This document shows positions 34,123 to 42,424 of a stretch of 64,000 bases of DNA, in pieces. The position numbers and the translations under genes are program-made. The notes beneath the pieces are model-generated. The model did not search any database. It saw nothing but the letters and a program-made list of their open reading frames with translations, and was not told the DNA's origin. The stretch's first letter is position 1, and each line of letters starts with the position of its first letter. This stretch comes from Parapedobacter sp042666505 (GTDB taxonomy: Bacteria > Bacteroidota > Bacteroidia > Sphingobacteriales > Sphingobacteriaceae): NCBI RefSeq assembly GCF_042666505.1, contig NZ_JBHTDN010000009.1:62001-126000 (forward strand), in the 5' to 3' direction.

Positions 34123-35016
34123 ATGGATTGGAAAACCGCCATCGACGGCTTCAAGCACTACCTCCAACTGGAGCGGGCCATGTCTGCAAATACGGTTGAG
34201 GCATACCTCGATGACGTATCCAAACTTCAGCAGTTCGCCGAACCACAAGCGATAGAACCCCAAAGTATTACGCCGGTACAGCTACAGGATTTTTTAACAT
34301 GGATCAACGGATTCGGGCTCTCCGCATACAGCCAGGCCCGCATCCTCTCCGGCATCAAAACATTTTATCTCTTTATGGCACTGGAGTACGGATTGGTTGA
34401 AAACCCCACGGCACTGATCCAGGCGCCGCGCCTGGGCCGCAAGATCCCGGACGTACTCAACATCACGGAAATAGACGACCTCATCGCTGCAATCGACCTG
34501 ACTGCCGCCGAAGGTATGCGTAACAAAGCCCTGCTGGAGGTTCTGTATGGCTGCGGCCTCCGGGTGAGTGAATTGGTAGGCTTGAAAATTTCCAACCTGT
34601 TTCTGGACGTGGAGTTTATCAAAGTCGAAGGCAAAGGCAGCAAAGAACGCCTGGTACCTATTGGCTCCCAAGCGGCCAAATATCTCCATATTTATCTGAA
34701 CGAAATACGCATCCACCAGAAGATCAAACCGGGCTTCGAGGACTTCGTATTCCTGAACCGCCGGGGCGCGCCGTTGACCCGAGTCATGATATTTATTATC
34801 ATCAAGGACCTTGCGGCAAAAATCGGATTGAAGAAAAAAATCAGTCCCCACACGTTCCGCCATTCGTTTGCCAGCCACCTGGTCGAAGGCGGTGCCGATC
34901 TGCGTGCTGTACAGGAGATGCTGGGACACGAAAGCATTACCACTACGGAAATCTATACCCATGTGGATCGCGATTACTTACATTCGGTTATCACGCAATT
35001 CCATCCGCGCTCCTAG
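34123..35016 (+). CDS. xerD: Tyrosine site-specific recombinase XerD-type
   Basis: 297 aa from the ATG at 34123. SAM-like N-terminal core-binding domain (1-95), then the catalytic domain with the Arg in GCGLRVSEL, Lys in GKGSKERLVPI, HTFRHSFASHL (His/Arg), the GH of MLGHESITTTEIYTHV and the nucleophile Tyr in that last block. Length and order match XerD, which resolves chromosome dimers at dif together with XerC. No mobile element, integron or att-like duplication surrounds it, and housekeeping genes flank it, so the chromosomal role is most likely. A GTG at 34117 is an alternative start. Confidence 0.9.
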   Translation: MDWKTAIDGFKHYLQLERAMSANTVEAYLDDVSKLQQFAEPQAIEPQSITPVQLQDFLTWINGFGLSAYSQARILSGIKTFYLFMALEYGLVENPTALIQAPRLGRKIPDVLNITEIDDLIAAIDLTAAEGMRNKALLEVLYGCGLRVSELVGLKISNLFLDVEFIKVEGKGSKERLVPIGSQAAKYLHIYLNEIRIHQKIKPGFEDFVFLNRRGAPLTRVMIFIIIKDLAAKIGLKKKISPHTFRHSFASHLVEGGADLRAVQEMLGHESITTTEIYTHVDRDYLHSVITQFHPRS

Positions 35017-35086
35017 TTTATGGTTCATGATCAACGCTGCCGACTGAGCCATAAATCTAGTTAGTATACTGACAATCAGAAATTTA

Positions 35087-35154
35087 TTTGCAAACCTCAA
35101 TTATTAAAATAAACTTTGTTGCATTTGATTTGTTTATTAACGCAACTATGTTGA
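35087..35154 (+). promoter_or_regulatory. Candidate promoter and metal-regulator site before the ZnuD-like receptor
   Basis: TTTG at 35124-35127, a 19-nt spacer and TATGTTGA at 35147-35154 (near the TAnnTTTG consensus). The -7 box is embedded in the palindrome CAAC-TAT-GTTG (35143-35153), and a TTTGCAAA palindrome lies at 35087-35094. A Fur/Zur-type repressor bound here would cover the promoter. The regulator identity is inferred only from the gene it precedes. Confidence 0.4.
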
Positions 35155-35182
35155 AATTTGTGGCCTGATCGATAACGACACG

Positions 35183-37516
35183 ATGCGGATCTGGACGATA
35201 CTTATTTCTATACTTGTTTCCATACCGGGCTTATTTGTCGAGGCCGGGTATTCCCAAACTCCGACATGCCACCTTACTATCCGGGGCCGGGTAGTGGACA
35301 GTGACACGCAGCTCCCCTTATCGGGCGTGACCCTGAAAATCAATCCCGGCACGCAGCAAATTCTTTCCGATGGGCATGGCTATTTCCGGTTTGTGCAGCT
35401 CTGCAGCGGTACCCGGTATGCGATTACTGCTACCAGCGTGGGTTTTGATAGCCTGACTACGGAAGTCACGCTGGAGAGTGACGCGACCCTTACCTTGACA
35501 CTTCATCACGATCAGATCTTGTTGCACGATGTCAATGTGGTAGGCCACCAGCAGACCGTGGTTACCACGAATGCGGTACGGACTGTCTCCCGCGAGCAAG
35601 CCGCACAGGTACAGGGAAAAACGTTGGCTGACATCTTCAGTACGTTGCCCGGGGTAAGCATGTTGCAGACCGGTACGACGATTGCAAAACCGGTCATCAA
35701 TGGGATGCACAGCAACCGGATCCTGATTCTGAACAACGGCATCCGGCAGGAAGGCCAGCAATGGGGCAGCGAGCATGCACCGGAGATCGATCCATTTGTT
35801 GCAAAGGAATTCCGGCTGGTAAAGGGCGCGGAAGGTGTTCGCTACGGCGCCGATGCCATCGGGGGCGTCATCATTACGTCGCCATCTCCTTTGCCCGTCG
35901 ATCCGCATCTATCCGGCGAGCTGAATACCCTCTACCAGACCAATGGCCGCGGCGGTATCCTATCCGGCATGCTGCAATCGGGAGTCAGTGCCTTACCGGG
36001 ACTTGCGTGGCGTGTACAGGGCACGGCCAAACGGAGTGGAAATGTACGCACGGCTGATTATTACCTTGGCAATACCGGACTGGCGGAGTACAATGTCTCT
36101 GCTGCACTGCGCTATAGCCGCCCGCAATCGGTGTTTGATGCTTACTACAGCCGGTTTTATACGTCACTCGGCATTTTCACCGGAGCCCATGTCGGCACCA
36201 CAGCCGACATACGGGCCCGCGTTGAGGCCGGCCGGCCTTTCGAAACGTATCCGTTTACTTACGACATTGATGTTCCCCGCCAGCGCGTTACACACGACCT
36301 CGGTAAGCTGAAATGGCACCGCGATTATTCCGGCGGCGGCAGTTCCGATATCCAGTATGGTATTCAGCGCAACCACCGGCAGGAGTATGACATGCGCCGT
36401 GCGGACCGCGACGCCTTGCCGATGCTTGATATGGTCCTGACCACCCAGACGCTGGATGCGAATTACCAGACACCGCTTTACGACCACTGGCGCACACAGG
36501 TGGGGACCAACCTGACGTTACAGGTGAATAACAACGTCCCGGGAACGCTGAATACGCCGCTCATTCCGAACTACGACAGTTTCACCGGTGGGCTTTTTGC
36601 CATCCAGCGGCTCATCCGGGAGACGCACGAATGGGAACTGGGAATCCGGTATGATTTTAAAACCTTTGATGCCGCTGGGTTCGATAAACACCAGAACCTG
36701 TATGGCGGCCAGCGCGACTTCCACAACGTCAGCGGCTCTTTTGGCGCTGTATGGCACATGAGCGCAGCTTGGCAGCTACGTAGTAACCTCGGCTTGGCAT
36801 GGCGTGCACCCAGTGCCAATGAACTATATAGCAACGGCCTGCACCATGGATCAGCCCTCTATGAAATCGGGGATGCGGGGCTGGGTAGCGAACACGGATA
36901 TAAATGGGTCGTCAGCCCGTCATATGCCAATGGCGCGCTGACCGTCGACCTTGATCTGTACGCGCAGTATATCCAAGACTATATCTATGCACAGCCCTCA
37001 CCCGGCGAATTTCTGCAAACCATCCGCGGTACATTTCCCGTGTTCAGGTACACGCAGACCGACGCGTCGTTTTTTGGTGCAGACCTTGCCCTGCGATACG
37101 CATTATTTGCAGACCTCGATTACCACCTCAATGCTTCGGTTATCCGTGCCCGTGACATAACCCATGACAACTATCTTCCCTATATCCCATCCGATCGGTT
37201 CGATCACCGGCTGCGATGGCAGTTGCCCATAGAAAGTAAGATAACGAGCAACACCTATCTCACCTTTGCACACCAATGGGTACTGGAACAAAGGCGTTAC
37301 GAACCAGCGTCGGATTACGCACCACCACCGCCGGCCTACCACCTCTTTTCCTTGTATGCCGGCAGTCAATTTGCTTTAGGCAATCATCCGTTAGAAGCGG
37401 GTGTATCCATAACTAATTTATTTAATAGAAGTTATAAAGAATACATGAATCGATTTCGCTATTACAGCCATGGTTTGGGCCGAGAAATCGGCATCCGATT
37501 ATCATATTCTTTTTAG
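35183..37516 (+). CDS. TonB-dependent outer-membrane receptor, ZnuD-like
   Basis: 777 aa. Signal peptide (ISILVSIPGLFVEAGYSQ), a carboxypeptidase-regulatory-like domain (about 30-110, IRGRVVDSDTQLPLSGVTLKI), plug domain (VNVVGHQQTVVTTNA, LADIFSTLPGVSMLQTG, GAEGVRYGADAIGGVII) and a beta barrel ending in LSYSF. The barrel segments RSGNVRTADYYLGNTG and NLFNRSYKEYMNRFRYYSHGLGREI resemble the ZnuD/zinc-receptor group. It is followed after 80 nt by a His-rich lipoprotein, which supports a metal, probably zinc, as the ligand. A siderophore or other chelate cannot be excluded. No SusD partner is present. Confidence 0.8.
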   Translation: MRIWTILISILVSIPGLFVEAGYSQTPTCHLTIRGRVVDSDTQLPLSGVTLKINPGTQQILSDGHGYFRFVQLCSGTRYAITATSVGFDSLTTEVTLESDATLTLTLHHDQILLHDVNVVGHQQTVVTTNAVRTVSREQAAQVQGKTLADIFSTLPGVSMLQTGTTIAKPVINGMHSNRILILNNGIRQEGQQWGSEHAPEIDPFVAKEFRLVKGAEGVRYGADAIGGVIITSPSPLPVDPHLSGELNTLYQTNGRGGILSGMLQSGVSALPGLAWRVQGTAKRSGNVRTADYYLGNTGLAEYNVSAALRYSRPQSVFDAYYSRFYTSLGIFTGAHVGTTADIRARVEAGRPFETYPFTYDIDVPRQRVTHDLGKLKWHRDYSGGGSSDIQYGIQRNHRQEYDMRRADRDALPMLDMVLTTQTLDANYQTPLYDHWRTQVGTNLTLQVNNNVPGTLNTPLIPNYDSFTGGLFAIQRLIRETHEWELGIRYDFKTFDAAGFDKHQNLYGGQRDFHNVSGSFGAVWHMSAAWQLRSNLGLAWRAPSANELYSNGLHHGSALYEIGDAGLGSEHGYKWVVSPSYANGALTVDLDLYAQYIQDYIYAQPSPGEFLQTIRGTFPVFRYTQTDASFFGADLALRYALFADLDYHLNASVIRARDITHDNYLPYIPSDRFDHRLRWQLPIESKITSNTYLTFAHQWVLEQRRYEPASDYAPPPPAYHLFSLYAGSQFALGNHPLEAGVSITNLFNRSYKEYMNRFRYYSHGLGREIGIRLSYSF

Positions 37517-37596
37517 CTATTCAATACGCTATTTGTCAACTGATAAAACAATATAATTAAATAACTTGTTTAACTCAAATCTTAATTAAGTCCGTT

Positions 37597-38214
37597 ATGA
37601 AGCATTTGTTTAGCCCCCTTCGTTTTACGCTGTTATCGCTGGGATTCCTGGTGTTTGCAGTGTCGTGCAGCAAGGATGACCCGGAACCTGAGATCCCTCA
37701 GGAAGAAATCAAATCGGCGACATTGACCTTTACCGAAGTAGATTGGCACGACGGTCATGCCGAGGATCTTGAAAACCCGGAAGTCGTGGCGGTAACGTTT
37801 GACGAGACCGGTTTACCTCCGGTGGGTACGCACCTGCACTTGGACGCCGGAAAAACCTACCGCCTCACGTTGAGCACCACAGACTTCGCCGGCCGGGAAG
37901 GTGCCGAACAGGAATTCCTGGCGGAATCCGACATCCACCAGATTTTCTTCCTGGGCGCTCCGGACGGGGTACTGGACTACCAATATGCCGATCCTGAGAA
38001 CAAGCGGGTGGGTATAACGGGATATTTACACGTGCTGAAACCATCCGACTCGTTTGTGTTCAATGTCATCCTGCGCCACTTAAACAACGGCGTAAAGGCT
38101 AACATCACAGCCGATGATTGGAACAATCCCAACTACACGCAATTCAGTGGGGCGAACGACCTTGACCTTAAAGTAGAGGTTCACGTAGTGGACGGGGATG
38201 ACCACGGTCATTAA
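37597..38214 (+). CDS. His-rich lipoprotein, candidate zinc-binding partner of the receptor
   Basis: 205 aa, lipoprotein signal ending in VSCSK (Cys near 24). The mature part contains scattered His-rich spots: WHDGHAED, THLHLDAGKTY, SDIHQIFF, and the C-terminal HVVDGDDHGH. The middle is a predicted beta-sandwich of about 130 residues. I do not know a named family. The gene immediately follows the ZnuD-like receptor and is likely co-transcribed, so it probably captures Zn2+ (or Cu/Ni) at the cell surface and delivers it to the barrel. The first 25 residues of the mature protein form an acidic linker (DDPEPEIPQEE). Confidence 0.7.
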   Translation: MKHLFSPLRFTLLSLGFLVFAVSCSKDDPEPEIPQEEIKSATLTFTEVDWHDGHAEDLENPEVVAVTFDETGLPPVGTHLHLDAGKTYRLTLSTTDFAGREGAEQEFLAESDIHQIFFLGAPDGVLDYQYADPENKRVGITGYLHVLKPSDSFVFNVILRHLNNGVKANITADDWNNPNYTQFSGANDLDLKVEVHVVDGDDHGH

Positions 38215-38269
38215 ACATTAAACAACGGTATTGAGGACGGTGCCGGTTTCGGACGCCGATTATCCGGGA

Positions 38270-38821
38270 TTATCCGGCATCGTCTCCTTTCAGAAACTCC
38301 AATACCTTATCGTTATGTTCGGCGGCATTCATCAACGCCCGGTAGTTAAATACGATCTTCCCGTCAAGCCCGACTACAAACGTCTCCCGCCCGGTAAGAA
38401 AAAGTACATTTTTCACACCGAACTGTTTCAGCACCCGGTTGCCGGGGTCGCTGAGTAGGATAAAAGGCAACCTGTGTTTTTCCGCAAATGACCGGTGGCT
38501 TTCCACGCTTCCGGAGTTAATGCCAATAACAACGGCACCCGCATCGGTATAGTCTGCAAAACTATCCCGGATCGCACAGGCCTGCTTCGTGCAACCCGGA
38601 CTTTCGTCTTTGGGGTAAAAATAGATGACCAGTTTTTTCTTACCGATGTAATCCGCGATATCCACATCACGGCCCGATTGATCTTTCAGAACAAAGCGGG
38701 GCACTTGATCCCCGATTTCTAGTGTTTCCATAGGTTTTGTTTTTTCGCTTTCCTGCGCGCACGCCACTACGGCGCCGACCGATACCACCGCCATCAACGC
38801 TATTTTCAACAACCTATACAT
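38270..38821 (-). CDS. Exported peroxiredoxin (Bcp/AhpC-TSA type) lipoprotein
   Basis: 183 aa. Signal peptide with lipobox VVACAQ, then a thioredoxin-fold peroxiredoxin domain. The peroxidatic Cys is in PKDESPGCTKQACAIRD, where a second Cys follows four residues later as in atypical two-Cys Bcp/PrxQ enzymes. Catalyses reduction of hydroperoxides, here probably in the periplasm. The gene is last of the ispE-YdeI-peroxiredoxin series and overlaps the end of the YdeI-like gene by 8 nt. Confidence 0.88.
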   Translation of the reverse strand: MYRLLKIALMAVVSVGAVVACAQESEKTKPMETLEIGDQVPRFVLKDQSGRDVDIADYIGKKKLVIYFYPKDESPGCTKQACAIRDSFADYTDAGAVVIGINSGSVESHRSFAEKHRLPFILLSDPGNRVLKQFGVKNVLFLTGRETFVVGLDGKIVFNYRALMNAAEHNDKVLEFLKGDDAG

Positions 38822-39344
38822 CGCGTTGCCTCCTTGCTTTGTCGAGCCGGATCATCGCCCCGAAGTCGAGTCCTGTCGCCATCGCCTCCACCGTCATGCC
38901 GATGCGTTTTGCGCGCGTGGGATCGGTTTTTGCGTCGTTGATGTATTTGATGAAATAATTGCGGTGCGATTTGGGCATTGACATGAATCTTGCCATCAGA
39001 TTCCCTTCATCGTCCGATAGGCATAGTTCCAAGTCTTCGGGCATCTCGATCACAAATTCCCGATCTTCCTCCAAGCGGAGGGACAGAAAATCCCCCACGC
39101 CCTTCTTTAATTTTTTTCTCATGCCACCATTGATGGCGAGGAAGTAGTCGCCTTCCCCTTTGGGCATCAAGGCCAGTCCGGAAAACGGCTGATCGTCGAT
39201 TTCCCCGCGTACCCGGTAGACCTGCCGACAGCCGGGTTTTAGCTGTTCGGCTATGGTACGCGGCACTTCGATATACGCCCATCCCATCATTGCCGGACCA
39301 TGCTGGATTTCGGATCGTTCGATAAGTGCCCGGAATTCTACCAT
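38814..39344 (-). CDS. YdeI/OmpD-associated family protein (DUF1905 plus YdeI)
   Basis: 176 aa, no signal. The N-terminal half looks like a DUF1905 beta-barrel (YIEVPRTIAEQLKPG, FSGLALMPKGEGDYFLAINGGMRKKL), and the C-terminal half carries the YdeI/OmpD-associated helical motif (MSMPKSHRNYFIKYINDAKTDPTRAKRI). Related proteins have been linked to resistance against bacteriocins or antimicrobial peptides in enterobacteria, but function here is not established. The gene follows ispE by 12 nt and overlaps the peroxiredoxin gene by 8 nt. Confidence 0.8.
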   Translation of the reverse strand: MVEFRALIERSEIQHGPAMMGWAYIEVPRTIAEQLKPGCRQVYRVRGEIDDQPFSGLALMPKGEGDYFLAINGGMRKKLKKGVGDFLSLRLEEDREFVIEMPEDLELCLSDDEGNLMARFMSMPKSHRNYFIKYINDAKTDPTRAKRIGMTVEAMATGLDFGAMIRLDKARRQRDV

Positions 39345-39356
39345 GCTAAATCTCTT

Positions 39357-40163
39357 TTATTGCGCGATGTAAAATACTTCGTTAGTTAACTCTAAGTCAG
39401 GAATTTTTACCGGTTTGCTAAACAATCCATACACCGAAGATCCGCTGCCGCTCATGGCGGCAAATAGGGCTCCGTTTTCATACAGCTGATTTTTAACTGC
39501 CGCTATTTCGGGATGATTCGCAAAAATGCCGGACTCGAAGTCGTTGACGATGGTGTCCCGCCATTCGGTTACTGGACGGGTGATGGCCGACTTCAATTGC
39601 CGCCCCTCCGGATCCGGTGTGACCGTCCCATAGGCTTCCGCCGTCGATATGTGTACCGGAGGCTTAACCAACACCAAGTGGTATGCCGACAGATCAATCT
39701 TTACGTCTTGGAAAACATCACCGATTCCGGAGGCCAGTACAGGTGTATTACGGATAAAAAAGGCGCAATCCGCGCCCAGCCGGCGTGCATAATCCATCAA
39801 CTGCGGTTCGTCAAGCTTTAATTCGAACATCGTGTTCAGCAACGTTAACAGAAACGCGGCATCCGCCGAGCCACCGCCTAGTCCGGCACCGATGGGAATG
39901 GCCTTATGCAGGTAAATATGCACGGGCGGCAAATCGTGTGTTTCACTGAGCAGCCGATAAGCCCGGAGGCAGAGATTGTCGTGTCCATCGCCGGGAACGG
40001 GGATACCGGAGGGGATAAAGCGCATATCCGGAGCTTCTACCACTTCCACGACATCATATAGTTTCAGCGGATAGAAGACGGTTTCAAGATTGTGGTATCC
40101 GTCTTCTCTCCGGCTCAAGACCTGCAAGCCGATATTGATTTTGGCATTGGCAAATGCAATCAT
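39357..40163 (-). CDS. ispE: 4-diphosphocytidyl-2-C-methyl-D-erythritol kinase
   Basis: 268 aa GHMP-fold kinase of the non-mevalonate isoprenoid pathway, phosphorylating the 2-OH of CDP-ME. The N-terminal FANAKINIGLQV with its catalytic Lys, the ATP loop PIGAGLGGGSADAAFLL (about 91-108) with RLGADCAFF, and the C-terminal AAMSGSGSSVYGLF Gly-rich motif are all present. It is the first gene of a three-gene operon. The unusually long inverted repeat at 40198-40252 lies just upstream of its start codon. Confidence 0.95.
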   Translation of the reverse strand: MIAFANAKINIGLQVLSRREDGYHNLETVFYPLKLYDVVEVVEAPDMRFIPSGIPVPGDGHDNLCLRAYRLLSETHDLPPVHIYLHKAIPIGAGLGGGSADAAFLLTLLNTMFELKLDEPQLMDYARRLGADCAFFIRNTPVLASGIGDVFQDVKIDLSAYHLVLVKPPVHISTAEAYGTVTPDPEGRQLKSAITRPVTEWRDTIVNDFESGIFANHPEIAAVKNQLYENGALFAAMSGSGSSVYGLFSKPVKIPDLELTNEVFYIAQ

Positions 40164-40197
40164 TTAACTTTTTCTATGCATGATGTAGACAAACTTA

Positions 40198-40252
40198 GAT
40201 AAATTACCTTTTATATGCAATTTGATGGCGTTACATATAAAAGGAATTTATC
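40198..40252. repeat. Long inverted repeat upstream of ispE
   Basis: Arms GATAAATTACCTTTTATATG (40198-40217) and CATATAAAAGGAATTTATC (40234-40252) are perfectly complementary over 19 bp except one bulged A, with a 16-nt loop. The stem is AT-rich and has no flanking U-run. It is 35-90 nt from the ispE start, so it may fold in the leader or serve as an operator; it may also be a mobile-element relic. Confidence 0.7.
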
Positions 40253-40325
40253 GGTCTCTCCTCTGCCAATGAAAGACCATATTTTAGAGGAAATATACGG
40301 GTTCAATGGGCAATCTCTATAGCTT

Positions 40326-40395
40326 TACGCAACTCCGCTGTAACGCTCTTGTTGGTCTGCGTGTCATCAGGCTGCTTTTGCGTAGCAAGGGTATC
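40326..40395 (-). repeat. Family B intergenic repeat, copy 1 at locus 3
   Basis: TACGCAACTC to GGGTATC aligns base by base with copy 2 at 40443-40511, with ten or so differences including a 2-nt insertion. The left terminal arm is degraded compared with copy 2. Confidence 0.65.
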
Positions 40396-40430
40396 TTTGG
40401 AGAAGTATTTGGGATGGATAACTTGGGTAC

Positions 40431-40512
40431 GGATACCTTTGGTACGCAACTCAGCTGTAACGCTCCCGTTGGTCCGCGTCACTAGGCTGCTTTTGCGTAG
40501 CCAAAGGTATCC
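40431..40512 (-). repeat. Family B intergenic repeat, copy 2 at locus 3, with 19-bp terminal inverted repeats
   Basis: The ends GGATACCTTTGGTACGCAA (40431-40449) and TTGCGTAGCCAAAGGTATCC (40493-40512) are complementary over 19 bp apart from one extra base in the right arm. The 82-bp element is thus a compact MITE- or REP-like unit. Only its inner part is conserved at the other copies. Confidence 0.75.
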
Positions 40513-40539
40513 CGGGTGGTGTCTCTGACGTAGATCTAG

Positions 40540-40776
40540 TATTTTGGACCTGCTGCAGAGCAAGCCTTGCTGAGACGCAAGCGGAGCGCAGCGGGTCCCA
40601 GCTTGCGAGCGGCAGGTCCAAAATACCCCCGAGCAAGCCTTGCTGAGACGCAAGCGTAGCGCAGCGGGTCCCAGCTTGCGAGCGGCAGGTCCAAAATACC
40701 CCCGAGCAAGCCTTGCTGAGACGCAAGCGTAGCGCAGCGGATCCCAGCTTGCGAGCGGCAGGTTCAAAATACCTCC
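40540..40776 (-). repeat. Family A repeat array: three tandem 73-bp units with terminal inverted repeats
   Basis: Units start at 40558, 40631 and 40704 (period exactly 73 bp) and differ at a few positions only. The first unit is bounded by the perfect 14-bp inverted repeat TATTTTGGACCTGC (40540-40553) and GCAGGTCCAAAATA (40612-40625). Each unit also contains AGCAAG-C-CTTGCT and CGCAAGC/GCTTGCG, which can form hairpins. The open frames crossing this DNA on the minus strand are products of the repeats, not genes. Confidence 0.85.
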
Positions 40777-40877
40777 GAGAAACAAACAAGCTGAAACCGT
40801 ATATTTGTATCGGTCGCCTGTAATTAAAAACATTATGGCGGCTTAGTTGTTACTAAACGGAACATCGAACTTCAAGC

Positions 40878-41372
40878 ATGAATCTACGGACCTATTTTAG
40901 TATATGTTGCCTAGCAGCGCTATTTTCCTGCCAAAATCGTACACAGAGCGAACACAGCACAACCGGTGATAAATCAACTGCCGGAGATTCGACGGGCGGC
41001 AACCCAACGCGAAGCGACCAGGAGCAGAAGTACTGTTTTCTGCGCACCGAGGGAACCCAACAGCAGGATTCATCTTACGTCCAATTGGCGATCCGCAAGG
41101 AAACCGTTACGGGCGTTTTCAACGTTATTCCTTTTGAAAAGGACGCCCGACGGGGCACGTTGCTGGGTAAGATGGAGGGCGACACACTTGACTTGGTATG
41201 GAGTTTCACCCAGGAGGGCATGCCGGATACGCTTCGGGTAGTATTCGCGTTGCAGGATGGCAGGTTGACGCAAAAACCCCTATCCGTAGATACGGTTACC
41301 GGCCGGCAGGTCACCCGCGATACCAGTCGCTTTTCGGTGCTGTACGAACCCGTAGATTGTGTAAGTGATTAG
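40878..41372 (+). CDS. Uncharacterised lipoprotein
   Basis: 164 aa. A lipoprotein signal (CCLAALFSCQ) is followed by a Ser/Thr/Gly/Asp-rich linker to about residue 48 and a predicted all-beta domain (YCFLRTEGTQQQDSSYVQLAIRK, VTGVFNVIPFEKDARRGTLLGKMEGDTLDLVW). The pattern of a small beta-barrel with a G-rich turn resembles META/HslJ-like or MliC-like lipoproteins, but no motif is decisive. It lies between the repeat locus and the convergent acyl-CoA-dehydrogenase-like gene. Confidence 0.65.
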   Translation: MNLRTYFSICCLAALFSCQNRTQSEHSTTGDKSTAGDSTGGNPTRSDQEQKYCFLRTEGTQQQDSSYVQLAIRKETVTGVFNVIPFEKDARRGTLLGKMEGDTLDLVWSFTQEGMPDTLRVVFALQDGRLTQKPLSVDTVTGRQVTRDTSRFSVLYEPVDCVSD

Positions 41373-41392
41373 CATTAGCGGCAGAGAAGAGA

Positions 41393-42424
41393 TTAACGGA
41401 GGAGGCTGTGTTGACTGGCGGTAAAGAGATCCCGCCAGATCCGGTTGATCTCGGTGGAAGCATCCGCGGCAGCCAATCCGGCGTGGGGATACAGAGCCAT
41501 CACCTGCTCGCGGCACACATGCACCATGATCCGGCTTTGATCGCTCACCGACTGAAGTATTGAAGGAGATAGCTGCCCCCGATCTGCCAATTCGTTCCAC
41601 GACGCGTCCACAGCCTGATAAAACGAAGCCCTCACCGTCGCAAGCCGCGCCAGTACGGTTTCGGCCAAATCAACCACCGGATCTTTCAGCAGCCCTTTTG
41701 CGCACGACACGAAATGACGCGCCATGCCCAACGTGTTGGCGGCAAGTGTCGCTTCCGCAAATTGCAGGAACGGATACCGGTATATCGGTTGGGCCAGGGT
41801 AGCCCGCTCGGGAGCAATGACAAACGCATGGGTTTCGTCCACCCAAATGTCTGACACCTCAAACGAGTGGCTTGCCGTAGCCTTCAGACCGAAAGCCGGC
41901 CAGTCCTCGATAATCCGTACATCGTCTTTAGCAAAGAAAAATGACATCACCCGAGGATTCCCGGCTTCGTCCAACAAGGTCTCGCCATCGCGTTCGACGA
42001 AGCAGTTGGCCGTAAAATGAGTCAAGTGAGGTGCTCCGGTAGCATAGCGCCACCTTCCGGACACGCGGTAGCCATTCCCCGCTACCGTAGCGGTGCCCGA
42101 CGCCTGTCCGCTTCCTCCCAGGCAGACGGCCGGATCGGCAAACACGGCCTGTGCGGCCGACGGTTGCATATACCCCACGAACAAATTAGCCCCGGCACAA
42201 AGCGTGACCGTCCATCCAAGGCTTCCGTCAATGCCCGCCAGTTCCTCTTCCAGACGAACCCCATCGGGCAGCGTCAATTCCAATCCACCCAAATCCCGGG
42301 GTACAAAGAGCTTGAACCAGCCACGATTGTAGAGAATGGCCAACTGCTCCTGCGTCAATCGGCCTTCCGACTCGGCGCGGCCCGACAACGCGCGCAGCTG
42401 ATCGGCGATTTCCGCGGGAATCAT
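41393..42424 (-). CDS. Acyl-CoA dehydrogenase-like flavoprotein
   Basis: 343 aa from the ATG at 42424. N-terminal helical domain (LTQEQLAILYNRGWFKLFVPRDLGGLELTLPDGVRLEEELAGIDGSLGWT), central beta domain (GSGQASGTATVAGNGYRVSGRWRYATGA) and C-terminal helical domain with FAEATLAANTLGMARHF, as in the ACAD and group D flavin monooxygenase superfamily. The catalytic Glu of fatty-acid ACADs is not obvious. The start overlaps the pnuC stop (ATGA), tying it to the mqo-pnuC operon. The substrate is unknown. Much longer open frames extend upstream but belong to the antisense of pnuC. Confidence 0.78.
   Translation of the reverse strand: MIPAEIADQLRALSGRAESEGRLTQEQLAILYNRGWFKLFVPRDLGGLELTLPDGVRLEEELAGIDGSLGWTVTLCAGANLFVGYMQPSAAQAVFADPAVCLGGSGQASGTATVAGNGYRVSGRWRYATGAPHLTHFTANCFVERDGETLLDEAGNPRVMSFFFAKDDVRIIEDWPAFGLKATASHSFEVSDIWVDETHAFVIAPERATLAQPIYRYPFLQFAEATLAANTLGMARHFVSCAKGLLKDPVVDLAETVLARLATVRASFYQAVDASWNELADRGQLSPSILQSVSDQSRIMVHVCREQVMALYPHAGLAAADASTEINRIWRDLFTASQHSLLR

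Noticed and set aside
34123..35016. Tyrosine recombinase as the integrase of a mobile element
   Set aside because: Full XerD-type sequence, housekeeping neighbours, no att repeats or cargo genes seen.
40558..40776. Three 73-bp repeats as a possible CRISPR array
   Set aside because: The units touch each other without unique spacers and no cas genes are nearby.
40303..40833. Open frame of 176 codons on the minus strand over the repeat locus
   Set aside because: It consists of translated family A and B repeats, reads like the same phrases repeated, and has no domain or signal.
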